Assembly: GCA_001701165.1 (NCBI GenBank)
Contig: DAAP01000048.1
Span: forward strand, 1 to 20,227
Length of the DNA: 20,227 bases
Direction of reading: 5' to 3'
Source: Bacteroidales bacterium H4
GTDB taxonomy: Bacteria > Bacteroidota > Bacteroidia > Bacteroidales > Muribaculaceae
The position numbers and the translations under genes are program-made. Of this stretch, positions 1-6,681 are shown piece by piece (positions within the stretch are counted from its first letter, which is position 1; each line of letters starts with the position of its first letter). The notes below the pieces were generated by a model that saw only the letters and a list, made by a program, of their open reading frames with translations, was not told the origin of the DNA and searched no databases.

Positions 1-54
1 AATTTATTTAGGACAATATTGTGTTTCGATCCCAAAACAACGTTTTTTTGTGCA

Positions 55-228
55 TTATTTTTTGCCAAAAAGCAGGGAAATGATGCCTCCGCCGATTTTG
101 CGCTCTATGCCGGAACGCGTGGTCGGTATGCCGGTTTTGCGTGCGATGTTTTGACGCAGACGGGTGAGTCCCACGGCGCGTTTCCATGAAAATGATAGCC
201 CCGGAATGGGCGTCGATCTTTTTGCCAT
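55..228 (-). CDS. Small basic protein of unknown function (57 aa)
   Basis: A complete 57-codon frame runs from ATG at 228 to TAA at 55-57. The product is strongly basic, with a Ser-Trp-Lys-Arg stretch near residues 14-17, a Lys-Thr-Gly-Ile-Pro-Thr-Thr segment around 32-38, and a C-terminal Gly-rich, hydrophobic tail ending GKK. It is too ordered in composition (basic N-terminal two thirds, short hydrophobic end) to look like a random frame. It vaguely resembles short conserved basic proteins seen in Bacteroidetes genomes, but I cannot name a family. It follows metK on the same strand, separated by a strong hairpin. I see no TAnnTTTG promoter of its own, so it may be expressed by read-through or from a non-consensus promoter. 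No function is proposed. Confidence 0.6.
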   Translation of the reverse strand: MAKRSTPIPGLSFSWKRAVGLTRLRQNIARKTGIPTTRSGIERKIGGGIISLLFGKK

Positions 229-314
229 AATATATTGTGCGTTTGGATGTTTGTTGCTAATCGTTTTACTCGTTGAGACGAATAGTTGTTGTGACTTGAT
301 GTGCTCTCAATGAG

Positions 315-346
315 ACACAGGAAGGCGTTGGAGTGCCTTCCTGTGT
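315..346 (-). terminator. Hairpin terminator candidate downstream of metK
   Basis: A perfect 12-bp stem (ACACAGGAAGGC at 315-326, GCCTTCCTGTGT at 335-346) with an 8-nt loop lies about 140 bases past the metK stop. The minus-strand flank is not a clean U-tract, so efficiency is uncertain. Its place between metK and the small ORF fits termination of the metK transcript. Confidence 0.6.
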
Positions 347-488
347 TATTATACCATATGCGATACGAATGTAAATGCTGCAGAGTTCGGATGTGTCCCT
401 GACAGTTCTTTTCTCGGAGTCGGGTTGTCTCCCTCCTTTGCTGTCAAGGCTTGCTTTGTTTCTTCGTGTTTGTGCCCGAATCGGTCTC

Positions 489-1796
489 TCAGAGGCCGAA
501 GGCGCGGCGTACATCGTCTATGCGGTCGGTCTTTTCCCAGGTGAAGAGTTCGACATTGCGCTGGAATTTGGTGCCGTGGTCATCGACGAAAGTTTTTGTG
601 ACTGTGCGCGGTATGCGCCCCATGTGTCCGTATGAAGCGGTCTCGCGATATATGGGTTGGCGCAGCTTGAGCTCTTTTTCGATGGCGTGCGGCGTCAGAT
701 CAAAGGTTGCGGCCACGATATCGCCTATCCGTGCGTCGGAGAGGTTGACGTGTGCGGTGCCATAGGTGTTGACGCACACGCTGACGGGTTTGGCCACGCC
801 TATGGCGTATGCCACTTGTACGAGTGCGCGGTCTGCCACGCCTGCGGCTACGAGGTTCTTGGCGATGTGTCGTGCGGCATATGCGGCTGATCGGTCTACT
901 TTGCTGGGGTCTTTGCCCGAAAAGGCTCCGCCGCCGTGTGCGCCGTGTCCTCCGTAGGTGTCGACGATGATTTTGCGCCCGGTGAGTCCGGTGTCGCCGT
1001 TGGGGCCTCCGACAACGAACTTGCCGGTGGGGTTGACGTACAGTGTGTAATCTTCGTCCAGGAAGTGTCGCAGGTTTTCGGGCATGGCCTGACGTACGCG
1101 AGGTATTAGGATGTCGCGGACATCGGCGGCAATGACTGCGCACATCTCGGCATCGGCGGCGTCTTGACGTTCGGCTGCTTGTATGGGTGTCAATCCGGTG
1201 AGGTCGGGGATGATGAATTCGTCGTGTTGTGTCGAGATTACAATGGTGTGCACACGTGCCAATTTGCCGTTTTCGTCATATTCCACGGTTACTTGGCTTT
1301 TTGAGTCGGGGCGCAGGTATGTCATTTGGCGACCTTCGCGGCGTATTTCGGCGAGACCGCGCACCAGTGCATGGCTCAGCGCAAGACTCAAAGGTATGTA
1401 TAGCGGTGTCTCGTTGCATGCATAGCCGAACATCATGCCCTGGTCGCCGGCGCCTTGCTCTTCGGGGGCTTGGCGCACAACGCCGCGGTTGATGTCTCGG
1501 CTTTGCTCGTGCACGGCCACGAGCACGCCGCAGCTGCCGGCATCGAAGCCCAGTTCGGCGCGATTGTAGCCTATCCGGTCGATGACGTTGCGTGCGGTGC
1601 CTGCCAAGTCGATGTATGCCTCGCTGTTGACCTCGCCGGCGATGATGACTTGGCCGGTGGTGACCAGTGTCTCGCAGGCCACTTTGCTGTGGGGGTCGCG
1701 TGCCAGGAATTCATCGACGATGGCATCGGATATTTGGTCGGCAACCTTGTCGGGATGCCCTTCGGATACGGATTCGGATGTGAATAATTGCTTCAT
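489..1796 (-). CDS. metK: S-adenosylmethionine synthetase (methionine adenosyltransferase)
   Basis: This enzyme makes S-adenosylmethionine from ATP and methionine, releasing phosphate and pyrophosphate; it is cytosolic and homotetrameric in the family. The 435-residue product has the N-terminal ESVSEGHPDK motif (GHPDK at 13-17, ATP and metal binding), the first family signature GAGDQG at 115-120, and the second Gly-rich signature GGGAFSGKDPSKVDR at 288-302 (P-loop-like, phosphate binding). The length is somewhat above the roughly 385 residues of the E. coli enzyme. The start at 1796 gives the canonical N-terminus. Upstream is a long leader containing a SAM-II-like aptamer and two short ORFs, the second of which overlaps the metK start as TAATG, so feedback by the product SAM is likely. 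Identity is certain; regulation is inferred. Confidence 0.98.
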   Translation of the reverse strand: MKQLFTSESVSEGHPDKVADQISDAIVDEFLARDPHSKVACETLVTTGQVIIAGEVNSEAYIDLAGTARNVIDRIGYNRAELGFDAGSCGVLVAVHEQSRDINRGVVRQAPEEQGAGDQGMMFGYACNETPLYIPLSLALSHALVRGLAEIRREGRQMTYLRPDSKSQVTVEYDENGKLARVHTIVISTQHDEFIIPDLTGLTPIQAAERQDAADAEMCAVIAADVRDILIPRVRQAMPENLRHFLDEDYTLYVNPTGKFVVGGPNGDTGLTGRKIIVDTYGGHGAHGGGAFSGKDPSKVDRSAAYAARHIAKNLVAAGVADRALVQVAYAIGVAKPVSVCVNTYGTAHVNLSDARIGDIVAATFDLTPHAIEKELKLRQPIYRETASYGHMGRIPRTVTKTFVDDHGTKFQRNVELFTWEKTDRIDDVRRAFGL

Positions 1797-1942
1797 TACA
1801 TATGAGTGTTAGATGTGTTGTCTATTGAAGTGTGTTCTTTGCGCGAGGACGCAAAAGAAAAGCGGACAGCGCGAGGTCTCCGGGTGGATGTTCGGGCTGC
1901 CCACTGTTGTGTGGCGATTAATGCTATGGGATGTTCCCTCAT
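1796..1942 (-). CDS. Possible leader ORF 2 (48 codons) overlapping the metK start
   Basis: In the metK leader, an ATG at 1942-1940 opens a 48-codon frame with no internal stop. Its TAA (1798-1796) shares its last A with the metK ATG, giving TAATG. The ATG itself overlaps the stop of the preceding 17-codon frame (ATGA). The predicted peptide is basic and Ser/Thr/Arg-rich with no recognisable domain, so if it is real its role would be translational coupling rather than a protein function. The frame is also open further upstream, but an ATG before the aptamer would lie almost at the transcription start. The overlaps are seen directly; translation is inference. Confidence 0.35.
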   Translation of the reverse strand: MREHPIALIATQQWAARTSTRRPRAVRFSFASSRKEHTSIDNTSNTHM

Positions 1943-1992
1943 AGAGCGCCGTGTGTTGAGTACGGCAGTCTGTCGGGGTTGTTTTTTAGCAT
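1939..1992 (-). CDS. Possible leader peptide ORF 1 (17 codons) starting inside the SAM-II-like aptamer
   Basis: The AUG at 1992-1990 is part of the aptamer's conserved 3' segment (AUGCUAAAAA) and opens a 17-codon frame ending in TGA at 1941-1939. That stop overlaps the ATG of the next leader ORF. In Bacteroidetes, which rarely use Shine-Dalgarno sequences, occlusion of the start codon itself would be a plausible control point. This is a positional argument only; the peptide MLKNNPDRLPYSTHGAL has no known function. Confidence 0.35.
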   Translation of the reverse strand: MLKNNPDRLPYSTHGAL

Positions 1993-2030
1993 TTTTTTTA
2001 GTGGTTGCAAGCAGCCAAATTTGTCCACTT
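1981..2030 (-). ncRNA. SAM-II-like riboswitch aptamer in the metK leader
   Basis: On the minus strand, AGUGG (2029-2025) pairs with CCACU (2004-2000) as a 5-bp P1. The 20-nt loop between them contains AUUU followed, just before the P1 3' strand, by UUGCAA. An A-rich linker then leads into UGCUAAAAAA (1991-1982). GCA of UUGCAA can pair with UGC of the 3' segment to form a pseudoknot. This order (P1, AUUU, UUGCAA, P1', A-rich linker, GCUAAAAA) is the SAM-II class layout as I know it. The segment starts about 23 nt after the predicted transcription start and precedes metK, the gene making the ligand. The expression platform is not the usual short one: metK begins about 185 nt downstream. Confidence 0.78.
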
Positions 2031-2059
2031 CGGAAGACGTCATACGCCTTTTCGGGTTG

Positions 2060-2090
2060 CAAAGGTACGATACTTTTGTCTAATACGCAA
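2060..2090 (-). promoter_or_regulatory. metK promoter (Bacteroidetes type)
   Basis: TACCTTTG (minus strand, 2067-2060) matches the Bacteroidetes -7 consensus TAnnTTTG. It is preceded by TTG (2090-2088) at a 20-nt spacing, the expected -33 position. The predicted start near 2053 gives a leader of about 255 nt. Confidence 0.8.
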
Positions 2091-2167
2091 ATCTAAATTG
2101 TGCTTGATAGTTTTCTTGTCGAGTATATGTCTTATACGCTCTGGCTTATTCGCTTGAATATAAGGCA

Positions 2168-2204
2168 ATCCGCCGCAAGAATCGATTGTGATCTTGCGGC
2201 GGAT
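2168..2204 (-). terminator. Terminator of the greA-HIT-lipoprotein operon
   Basis: A perfect 13-bp stem (ATCCGCCGCAAGA at 2168-2180, TCTTGCGGCGGAT at 2192-2204) with an 11-nt loop lies about 50 bases past the lipoprotein gene's stop. The minus-strand flank TTGCCTTATATTC is moderately U-rich. Confidence 0.75.
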
Positions 2205-2251
2205 GTTATGGATTTGTGCTGTATGGCAGTGTCTTTGTGTACTGTTGTGCG

Positions 2252-3349
2252 TCAGAAGTAGCGGGCCAGTGCGGCGGGGAGGTCGCGTGCATCGGATACG
2301 CGGAGCACCAAGTCGCCGTTGCGGTCAAAGATGAAGCTTACCGGGCCGCCGTCAGGGTTGACATTGTAGGCCAAAAGGATGCCATATCCTTCTGTTGGCG
2401 AGTTCCATACCGAAGTCCAAGGCATATTGGCGGCTGAACGCCTCCAGTTCATTTCGTCCGGGTCGAAGGATATTTGGTATATTTTCAGCCCGGCGTTTTT
2501 GTATTTGGTGTAGACTTCGTTGAGTGCCACGGTGTTGGCCGGCGAGTTTTTGTGGTCGTATCGCACGAAGTTGAGTACGGTGACGCCTTTGCCACAGTAG
2601 TCGTCGAAGTTGCGCAGTGTTCCGTTGATGTCGTATCGGGCAATGGCGATGTCCGGCTTGGATGCCATCTGCGCTTCCATGGCGCGTCCCGAGGAGGGCA
2701 GTGCGCGTCGTGCGGCCATGTATCTTTGTTCAAGGTCTTTGCCGCGCGGATCGTTGGGATATAGGCGTTTGTAGTTGTTGGCTGCGTTGCCGAGGATGCG
2801 CAGGTCGGCACGGTCCGAGAGGTTAAGCAGCGGGCGTTTATCAATGAATTTGCCGACGATGTAATATGACGTCAGGCAGGTGGTGTCCTTATTGACCATG
2901 AGCATGAGCTCTGTCTTGAGGTTCTTGTCTTGGCGTGCTGCTTCGGTGCCCAGCGAGTCTATGTACTTGTTGATCAGTCGGTCCACGGTGGTGAATTCGA
3001 CGGCAAGCGGCGAGCCGGCTACATCAAATCCGCGGTCAAAGGACTTGGCGTTGGCTTTTAGTGTAAGGGTCTGGGTGCCTTGCGCCGGGAAGTATATGTA
3101 TTTGTCGGCCAGACGTATGCGGTATATGGTGGGTAGTGAGTCTGCTTTTGCGGCTATGTAGTCAAAGGAGCCGTCCTCGCCTATGGCCACCGAGTCGATG
3201 AGATACCAGTTGCCGATGGTCGAACCTTCGATATATACTGTCTTGCCGGCACCGCCTTCGATGTCGCCTTTGAGTGTCCATCCGTCGTGGTCGGAGGTAC
3301 ATGCCGCTACTGATAGGACGGCGGTTGCGATGCTGAGAAACTTTTTCAT
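2252..3349 (-). CDS. Lipoprotein with DUF4369-like N-terminus and thioredoxin-like fold lacking CXXC
   Basis: The 365-residue product has a lipoprotein signal peptide with lipobox SVAAC (lipid-attached Cys17), placing it in the cell envelope. Residues about 23-115 look like the beta-rich DUF4369 domain common in Bacteroidetes TlpA/ResA-like proteins. A helical linker follows, and residues about 230-365 resemble an AhpC/TSA-type thioredoxin fold (VTVLNFV strand, a long helix, IYQISFD, then GPVSFIFDRNGDLV). Where the active CXXC normally follows the first strand, the sequence reads FVRYDHKNSPAN, with no cysteine. A thiol-disulfide exchange role is therefore doubtful; binding or scaffolding is more likely. 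It lies 19 bases after the HIT gene in the same transcription unit and is followed by a strong hairpin. Confidence 0.85.
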   Translation of the reverse strand: MKKFLSIATAVLSVAACTSDHDGWTLKGDIEGGAGKTVYIEGSTIGNWYLIDSVAIGEDGSFDYIAAKADSLPTIYRIRLADKYIYFPAQGTQTLTLKANAKSFDRGFDVAGSPLAVEFTTVDRLINKYIDSLGTEAARQDKNLKTELMLMVNKDTTCLTSYYIVGKFIDKRPLLNLSDRADLRILGNAANNYKRLYPNDPRGKDLEQRYMAARRALPSSGRAMEAQMASKPDIAIARYDINGTLRNFDDYCGKGVTVLNFVRYDHKNSPANTVALNEVYTKYKNAGLKIYQISFDPDEMNWRRSAANMPWTSVWNSPTEGYGILLAYNVNPDGGPVSFIFDRNGDLVLRVSDARDLPAALARYF

Positions 3350-3368
3350 GCGTTTTGGGCGTGGTTGT

Positions 3369-3770
3369 TTAGATTTTCTCGAATTCGGTGGAAATGGCCT
3401 TGGCGATGGCTTCCATTTCTGTATCGGGAATGGTGGGGTGTTGTTTGAAGAAGTTCATGTCCGATTCAGCGTTGATGGGCACCAGGTGGATGTGGGCGTG
3501 AGGCACTTCGAGTCCCATTACGGCGACGCCTATACGCTTACAGGGTATTGCATGACGCATGGCGATGGCTACACGGCGTGCAAATTTTTGCAGGTCGGCG
3601 TACTCGTCCTCTTCGAGGTCGAAAATGTAGTCGACTTCCTTCTTGGGGATGACCAAAACATGCCCGGCGGCTACGGGGTTGATGTCTAAGAATGCGAAAT
3701 GGCGGTCGTCTTCGGCGACTTTGTAGCAGCCTATTTCACCGGCTGCTATGCGTGAAAATATTGTTGCCAT
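3369..3770 (-). CDS. HIT family nucleotide-binding hydrolase
   Basis: The 133-residue protein has the histidine-triad motif HAHIH at residues 91-95, followed by LVP; His93 is expected to be the nucleophile attacking the alpha-phosphate of nucleoside phosphoramidates or related adenylates. The N-terminus has the usual HIT strand pattern (TIFSRIAAGEI, then FAFLDINPVAAGHVLVIPK at 26-44). The length is typical of Hint/HIT proteins. It is cytosolic. It lies 112 bases after greA with no promoter element in the gap, and 19 bases before the lipoprotein gene, so it is probably co-transcribed with both. The exact substrate cannot be read from sequence. Confidence 0.95.
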   Translation of the reverse strand: MATIFSRIAAGEIGCYKVAEDDRHFAFLDINPVAAGHVLVIPKKEVDYIFDLEEDEYADLQKFARRVAIAMRHAIPCKRIGVAVMGLEVPHAHIHLVPINAESDMNFFKQHPTIPDTEMEAIAKAISTEFEKI

Positions 3771-3882
3771 GATTGTTGTCTTGTTATATGTTGCTTGTCT
3801 TTATGTGTCCGTTGTCGTATCGGACGTTTGTGGCGTATGACGTGTCGTTGCGCTGTGGCTTGTAAGCGGTCGCGGTGTGTGT

Positions 3883-4353
3883 TTAGAATGAGATGTTGGT
3901 GATTTCGAATTTCATCAGGCCGGAGGGTACGCGTATTTCGACGACATCGCCCAACTTGTGTCCCAGAAGGCCTTTGGCGATGGGTGTGGAGGAGGCGATT
4001 TTCTTCTCTTTGAGGTTGGCTTCGCTGTCGGCCACTATGGTGTACTCCATTGTCATGCCGTTGGCCACGTTCTTGATTGTGACGCGGTTGAGTATCTGGA
4101 CTTCTTCGCAATTGAGCTGGCTTTCGTCCAGAATGCGGGCATTGGCTACGAGGTCCTTGAGCTGCGAAATTTTCATTTCGAGCATGCCTTGAGCTTCTTT
4201 GGCGGCATCGTATTCGGCATTCTCGCTCAGGTCGCCTTTGTCGCGTGCTTCGGCGATGGCGCGTGATATTTCGGGACGCTTGACCGATTCGAGATATGCA
4301 ATTTCCTCCATTTTCTTCTTATAACCTTCTTTGGTCATGTATGTAATAGCCAT
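3883..4353 (-). CDS. greA: Transcription elongation factor GreA
   Basis: GreA rescues backtracked RNA polymerase by stimulating transcript cleavage through the secondary channel. The 156-residue product has the normal length and order: an N-terminal coiled coil (about 1-75) whose tip carries the acidic pair Asp41 and Glu44 within RDKGDLSENAEYDAAKEAQ, then a C-terminal FKBP-like domain (about 80-156) with the family IAKGLLGHKLGDVVEI and VPSG segments. Asp41/Glu44 match the numbering of the E. coli protein. The start at 4353 gives the canonical MAITYMTKEG. It is first in an apparent greA-HIT-lipoprotein operon and has a leader of about 200 nt. Confidence 0.97.
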   Translation of the reverse strand: MAITYMTKEGYKKKMEEIAYLESVKRPEISRAIAEARDKGDLSENAEYDAAKEAQGMLEMKISQLKDLVANARILDESQLNCEEVQILNRVTIKNVANGMTMEYTIVADSEANLKEKKIASSTPIAKGLLGHKLGDVVEIRVPSGLMKFEITNISF

Positions 4354-4552
4354 AGTTGCTTGTTTTTTTGTGTTTTTAGTTGTTGGATGTTAAGTATATA
4401 CAGGCATTTAGCGGTACCGGGGCGTCATCTGTGTTTTTTCCGTAAAACATAAAAAAGAAAGAATCTCAGCCCCGCGTTAACCGGGCGAAGATCCCAAAGG
4501 ATGTGGTAGATGTCGTAGACGGCTCTATATCGGCGGGCCGCATTAATGTCTT
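4354..4552 (-). other. Long greA 5' leader without a recognised element
   Basis: About 200 bases separate the predicted greA start site from its ATG. The minus strand carries a GC-rich part with CCCG (4484-4481) pairing with CGGG (4473-4470), followed by CUGAGAUUC and a pyrimidine run. There is also a frame open from the promoter to about 4418, encoding a Tyr/Leu/Phe-rich peptide but lacking an ATG. I recognise no riboswitch class: CTGAGA alone recalls TPP aptamers, but the rest of that motif is missing. Confidence 0.4.
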
Positions 4553-4558
4553 GTTTTG

Positions 4559-4566
4559 CAAAGATA
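4559..4566 (-). promoter_or_regulatory. greA operon -7 element
   Basis: TATCTTTG (minus strand) matches TAnnTTTG exactly. The nearest TTG upstream is 27 nt away, longer than usual, so the -33 element is weak or absent. The last bases overlap a 12-bp inverted repeat (4564-4575/4613-4624). Confidence 0.55.
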
Positions 4567-4624
4567 GCGCTTTTTTTTGAATGGTGGCCGCGGCAAGCCA
4601 CTAAATGATGTTAAAAAGCGCTAT
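4564..4624. repeat. Perfect 12-bp inverted repeat with nested hairpin, at the greA promoter
   Basis: ATAGCGCTTTTT (4564-4575) and AAAAAGCGCTAT (4613-4624) are perfect inverted copies 37 bases apart. Between them lies a second stem, GTGGC (4584-4588) with GCCAC (4597-4601). The structure sits between the 3' end of the NosR-like gene and greA and touches the greA -7 element. It could be a terminator for the upstream gene, an operator, or both. No U-tract follows on the minus strand. Confidence 0.6.
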
Positions 4625-4744
4625 AGAGGTGAATATTAAGCTTCTTAGACGCTTTTGGACGACCATGCTATGCGGTGAGCCGCCCGTCTATGTCCGGCCA
4701 CCGAATCAATAAGAAAGTACAAGACATGGATTTGAAATAAATCG

Positions 4745-6613
4745 TTAGGGCTTTGTGATGTTTTGCGCCGCGCGAAAAGTGGTGCCTGTCGGGCATATCC
4801 ACGAGCAGTAGGGGCGGTGGATAAATATGCTGATAATAAGGAAGATCGAGGCTATTACGATAACGGTCACTGATGCTGCCGCTGGTACAAATAAGGCAAA
4901 GGGTTCGTAGTCGGTCCATACAAATGCGATGCCACACCACATCAGCAACATCAGCAGGCCCCAAAGCCCTCGGCGCGTCCATGTCAGGATGCGTGTAAGG
5001 CGTGGCGTTGGATGCCATTTGCGTTTGCGCAAGCGTCCCATAAGTTCCTGTGCCGAGCCGTAAGGACATATCCACATGCAGTAATGGTTGGGACGTCCGA
5101 ATAAGGGCATCACGAAAGCAGCGAAGAGAAATGCAAGAGCCAAAAGTCCGGTGGGCCATTGTAGGCCGGTGGACATTGCATTAACCATCAGCGAGAAGGA
5201 TATGAAATGTCCGCATAGTAGGCCGAGTCCGGCTACGTTGAGAACCAAGATTGCCGTGCGCAGCTTGTGCCCGTTTCGCCTCATTGGAATTATGGTTGAC
5301 GAGACGGCGATGCATAGCGCGACAATCAATTGCCATGTCCAAGGCGATGCCGTTGTCTCTTGGACGGAGGCGGCGTTGTTGTCTTGTGTGGCTTTGGGTG
5401 TGTGCGCTTGTTCGGGTGTGAGTTTTGTAGCTTCTGCGGAGGTGGAAGCGGCGCTTGGACTTTGTGTTGTGACGATGGTGGAATTGACCGTGGTTGAATC
5501 GGCTTCGTTTGATGCTTGTTGCGTTTGCATGACCGGGTGTCTTGCCTGCTTGTCGGCTGTGGACGCTTTGGAACTTGTATCGTGGAATGAGGCAAGAGTG
5601 TCGCGTGCTTGTTCGAGGGCTTGCCGCATATTGGCAATCAGTGCCTTGGATGAATATGTCGCACCGCTGACCGCATCGGGCATTTCGGATGCCAGAGCTT
5701 GACGCACGCTCATGCCGACAAAGGTATCGGTGAGCGCGGCGCGTGTCACTCGCTCGAAAAATCTCGGCGTTTCGTCATTGGGTAGTGCGGTGATGGAGAT
5801 GATGTGTCCCTTGGCGCTTACTTCTATTTGGATAGGCACAGGTCCTCCGAAGCCGCGGATGTCTTTACCTGTTTCGATGGTATTGACGATGAAGGAGTGT
5901 GGGCGCTTGTCGTCCGAATTTTCTGTGTCTATTGTCTGTTTGCGGTCGGTATTTGCGGTCTCGGGCTTCGATGTCGATGCGTTGTCTGCGGTGGGTTCGT
6001 GTGCCGCTGTCGGCGTACCGTCGTTTTTTGCCTGGTGGGTATGACTCGGCGTTTCGTAGGTGCTGTTTTCGGCTTTTGAAGCGTCTTGCGCGGACTTGAC
6101 GCCTGATGTCGCCGGGGTCGTTGTCTTGGCGGGTTCGTATGGCCGGTCTAATGCTGCAGCAAGACCGGCGCGAACGTTGGCGATAATGGCTTTGGATGAA
6201 TATGTCGCGCCGCTGACTGCGTCTGCGTCCATCGCGGCGAGTATCTGCCCGGCATCACGGCCTATCCATTGCTCAAGCAGGCCGCCGTCGAGAGCATGTT
6301 GCAGAAATTCCGGGCTTTCGGAATTGTCCATTACTGCTATGGATGCCACTTTTCCTGAAGGGTCGATGCGTATTTTTAGTGGCACAGGACCGTTGTATCC
6401 GCGTATGTCAAGATCTAATTGCGAGGTGTTGACCATAATACTGCCGTCTTCGAGTCGCTCGATGCCGGCGATGCTATGGGCTTTGTCCTCAATCAGGCGA
6501 TAACCGAACAGCATTCCGTCGCGGCGTATGGCGATGACCGCCATCATTACAAATACGATGGCGAGGGATGTGGCGTTTTTGGCTATTTTCTTGTATGATT
6601 GTCTGTTGCCCAT
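4745..6613 (-). CDS. Membrane protein with two FMN-binding domains and NosR/NapH-like CxxxCP motifs
   Basis: A likely envelope electron-transfer protein. I start it at Met 6613 (MGNRQSYKK, 622 aa) because a good promoter sits at 6639-6668, inside the longer frame that would begin at 6691. Order: one N-terminal membrane segment (about 14-29); FMN_bind domain 1 with SGATYSS at 134-140; a Ser/Thr/Ala-rich linker; FMN_bind domain 2 with SGATYSS at 316-322; a second low-complexity linker; then about five membrane segments (from 426). These are interrupted by CMWICPYG (Cys512, Cys516) and CSWICPTG (Cys603, Cys607). In the family the Thr of SGATxS (137 and 319 here) is flavinylated by ApbE. NosR/NapH-type proteins usually carry additional ferredoxin cysteines, which are missing here, so cluster content is uncertain. 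The electron donor and acceptor are unknown. Confidence 0.85.
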   Translation of the reverse strand: MGNRQSYKKIAKNATSLAIVFVMMAVIAIRRDGMLFGYRLIEDKAHSIAGIERLEDGSIMVNTSQLDLDIRGYNGPVPLKIRIDPSGKVASIAVMDNSESPEFLQHALDGGLLEQWIGRDAGQILAAMDADAVSGATYSSKAIIANVRAGLAAALDRPYEPAKTTTPATSGVKSAQDASKAENSTYETPSHTHQAKNDGTPTAAHEPTADNASTSKPETANTDRKQTIDTENSDDKRPHSFIVNTIETGKDIRGFGGPVPIQIEVSAKGHIISITALPNDETPRFFERVTRAALTDTFVGMSVRQALASEMPDAVSGATYSSKALIANMRQALEQARDTLASFHDTSSKASTADKQARHPVMQTQQASNEADSTTVNSTIVTTQSPSAASTSAEATKLTPEQAHTPKATQDNNAASVQETTASPWTWQLIVALCIAVSSTIIPMRRNGHKLRTAILVLNVAGLGLLCGHFISFSLMVNAMSTGLQWPTGLLALAFLFAAFVMPLFGRPNHYCMWICPYGSAQELMGRLRKRKWHPTPRLTRILTWTRRGLWGLLMLLMWCGIAFVWTDYEPFALFVPAAASVTVIVIASIFLIISIFIHRPYCSWICPTGTTFRAAQNITKP

Positions 6614-6638
6614 AGTGTTGCCTATTGTTTTGCAGAGA

Positions 6639-6668
6639 CAAAAGTACATAGAAATTACCATACGGCAA
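6639..6668 (-). promoter_or_regulatory. Promoter of the FMN-binding/NosR-like gene
   Basis: TACTTTTG (6646-6639) fits TAnnTTTG, with TTG (6668-6666) 19 nt upstream. The predicted start near 6632 leaves only about 19 nt before ATG 6613. This is the main reason for choosing that start codon. The promoter abuts the terminator of the OmpA gene. Confidence 0.75.
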
Positions 6669-6681
6669 AACCGACTAAAAA

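Noticed and set aside
4440..4485. CTGAGA in the greA leader as part of a TPP riboswitch.
   Set aside because: The other conserved TPP segments are missing and the gene is unrelated to thiamine.
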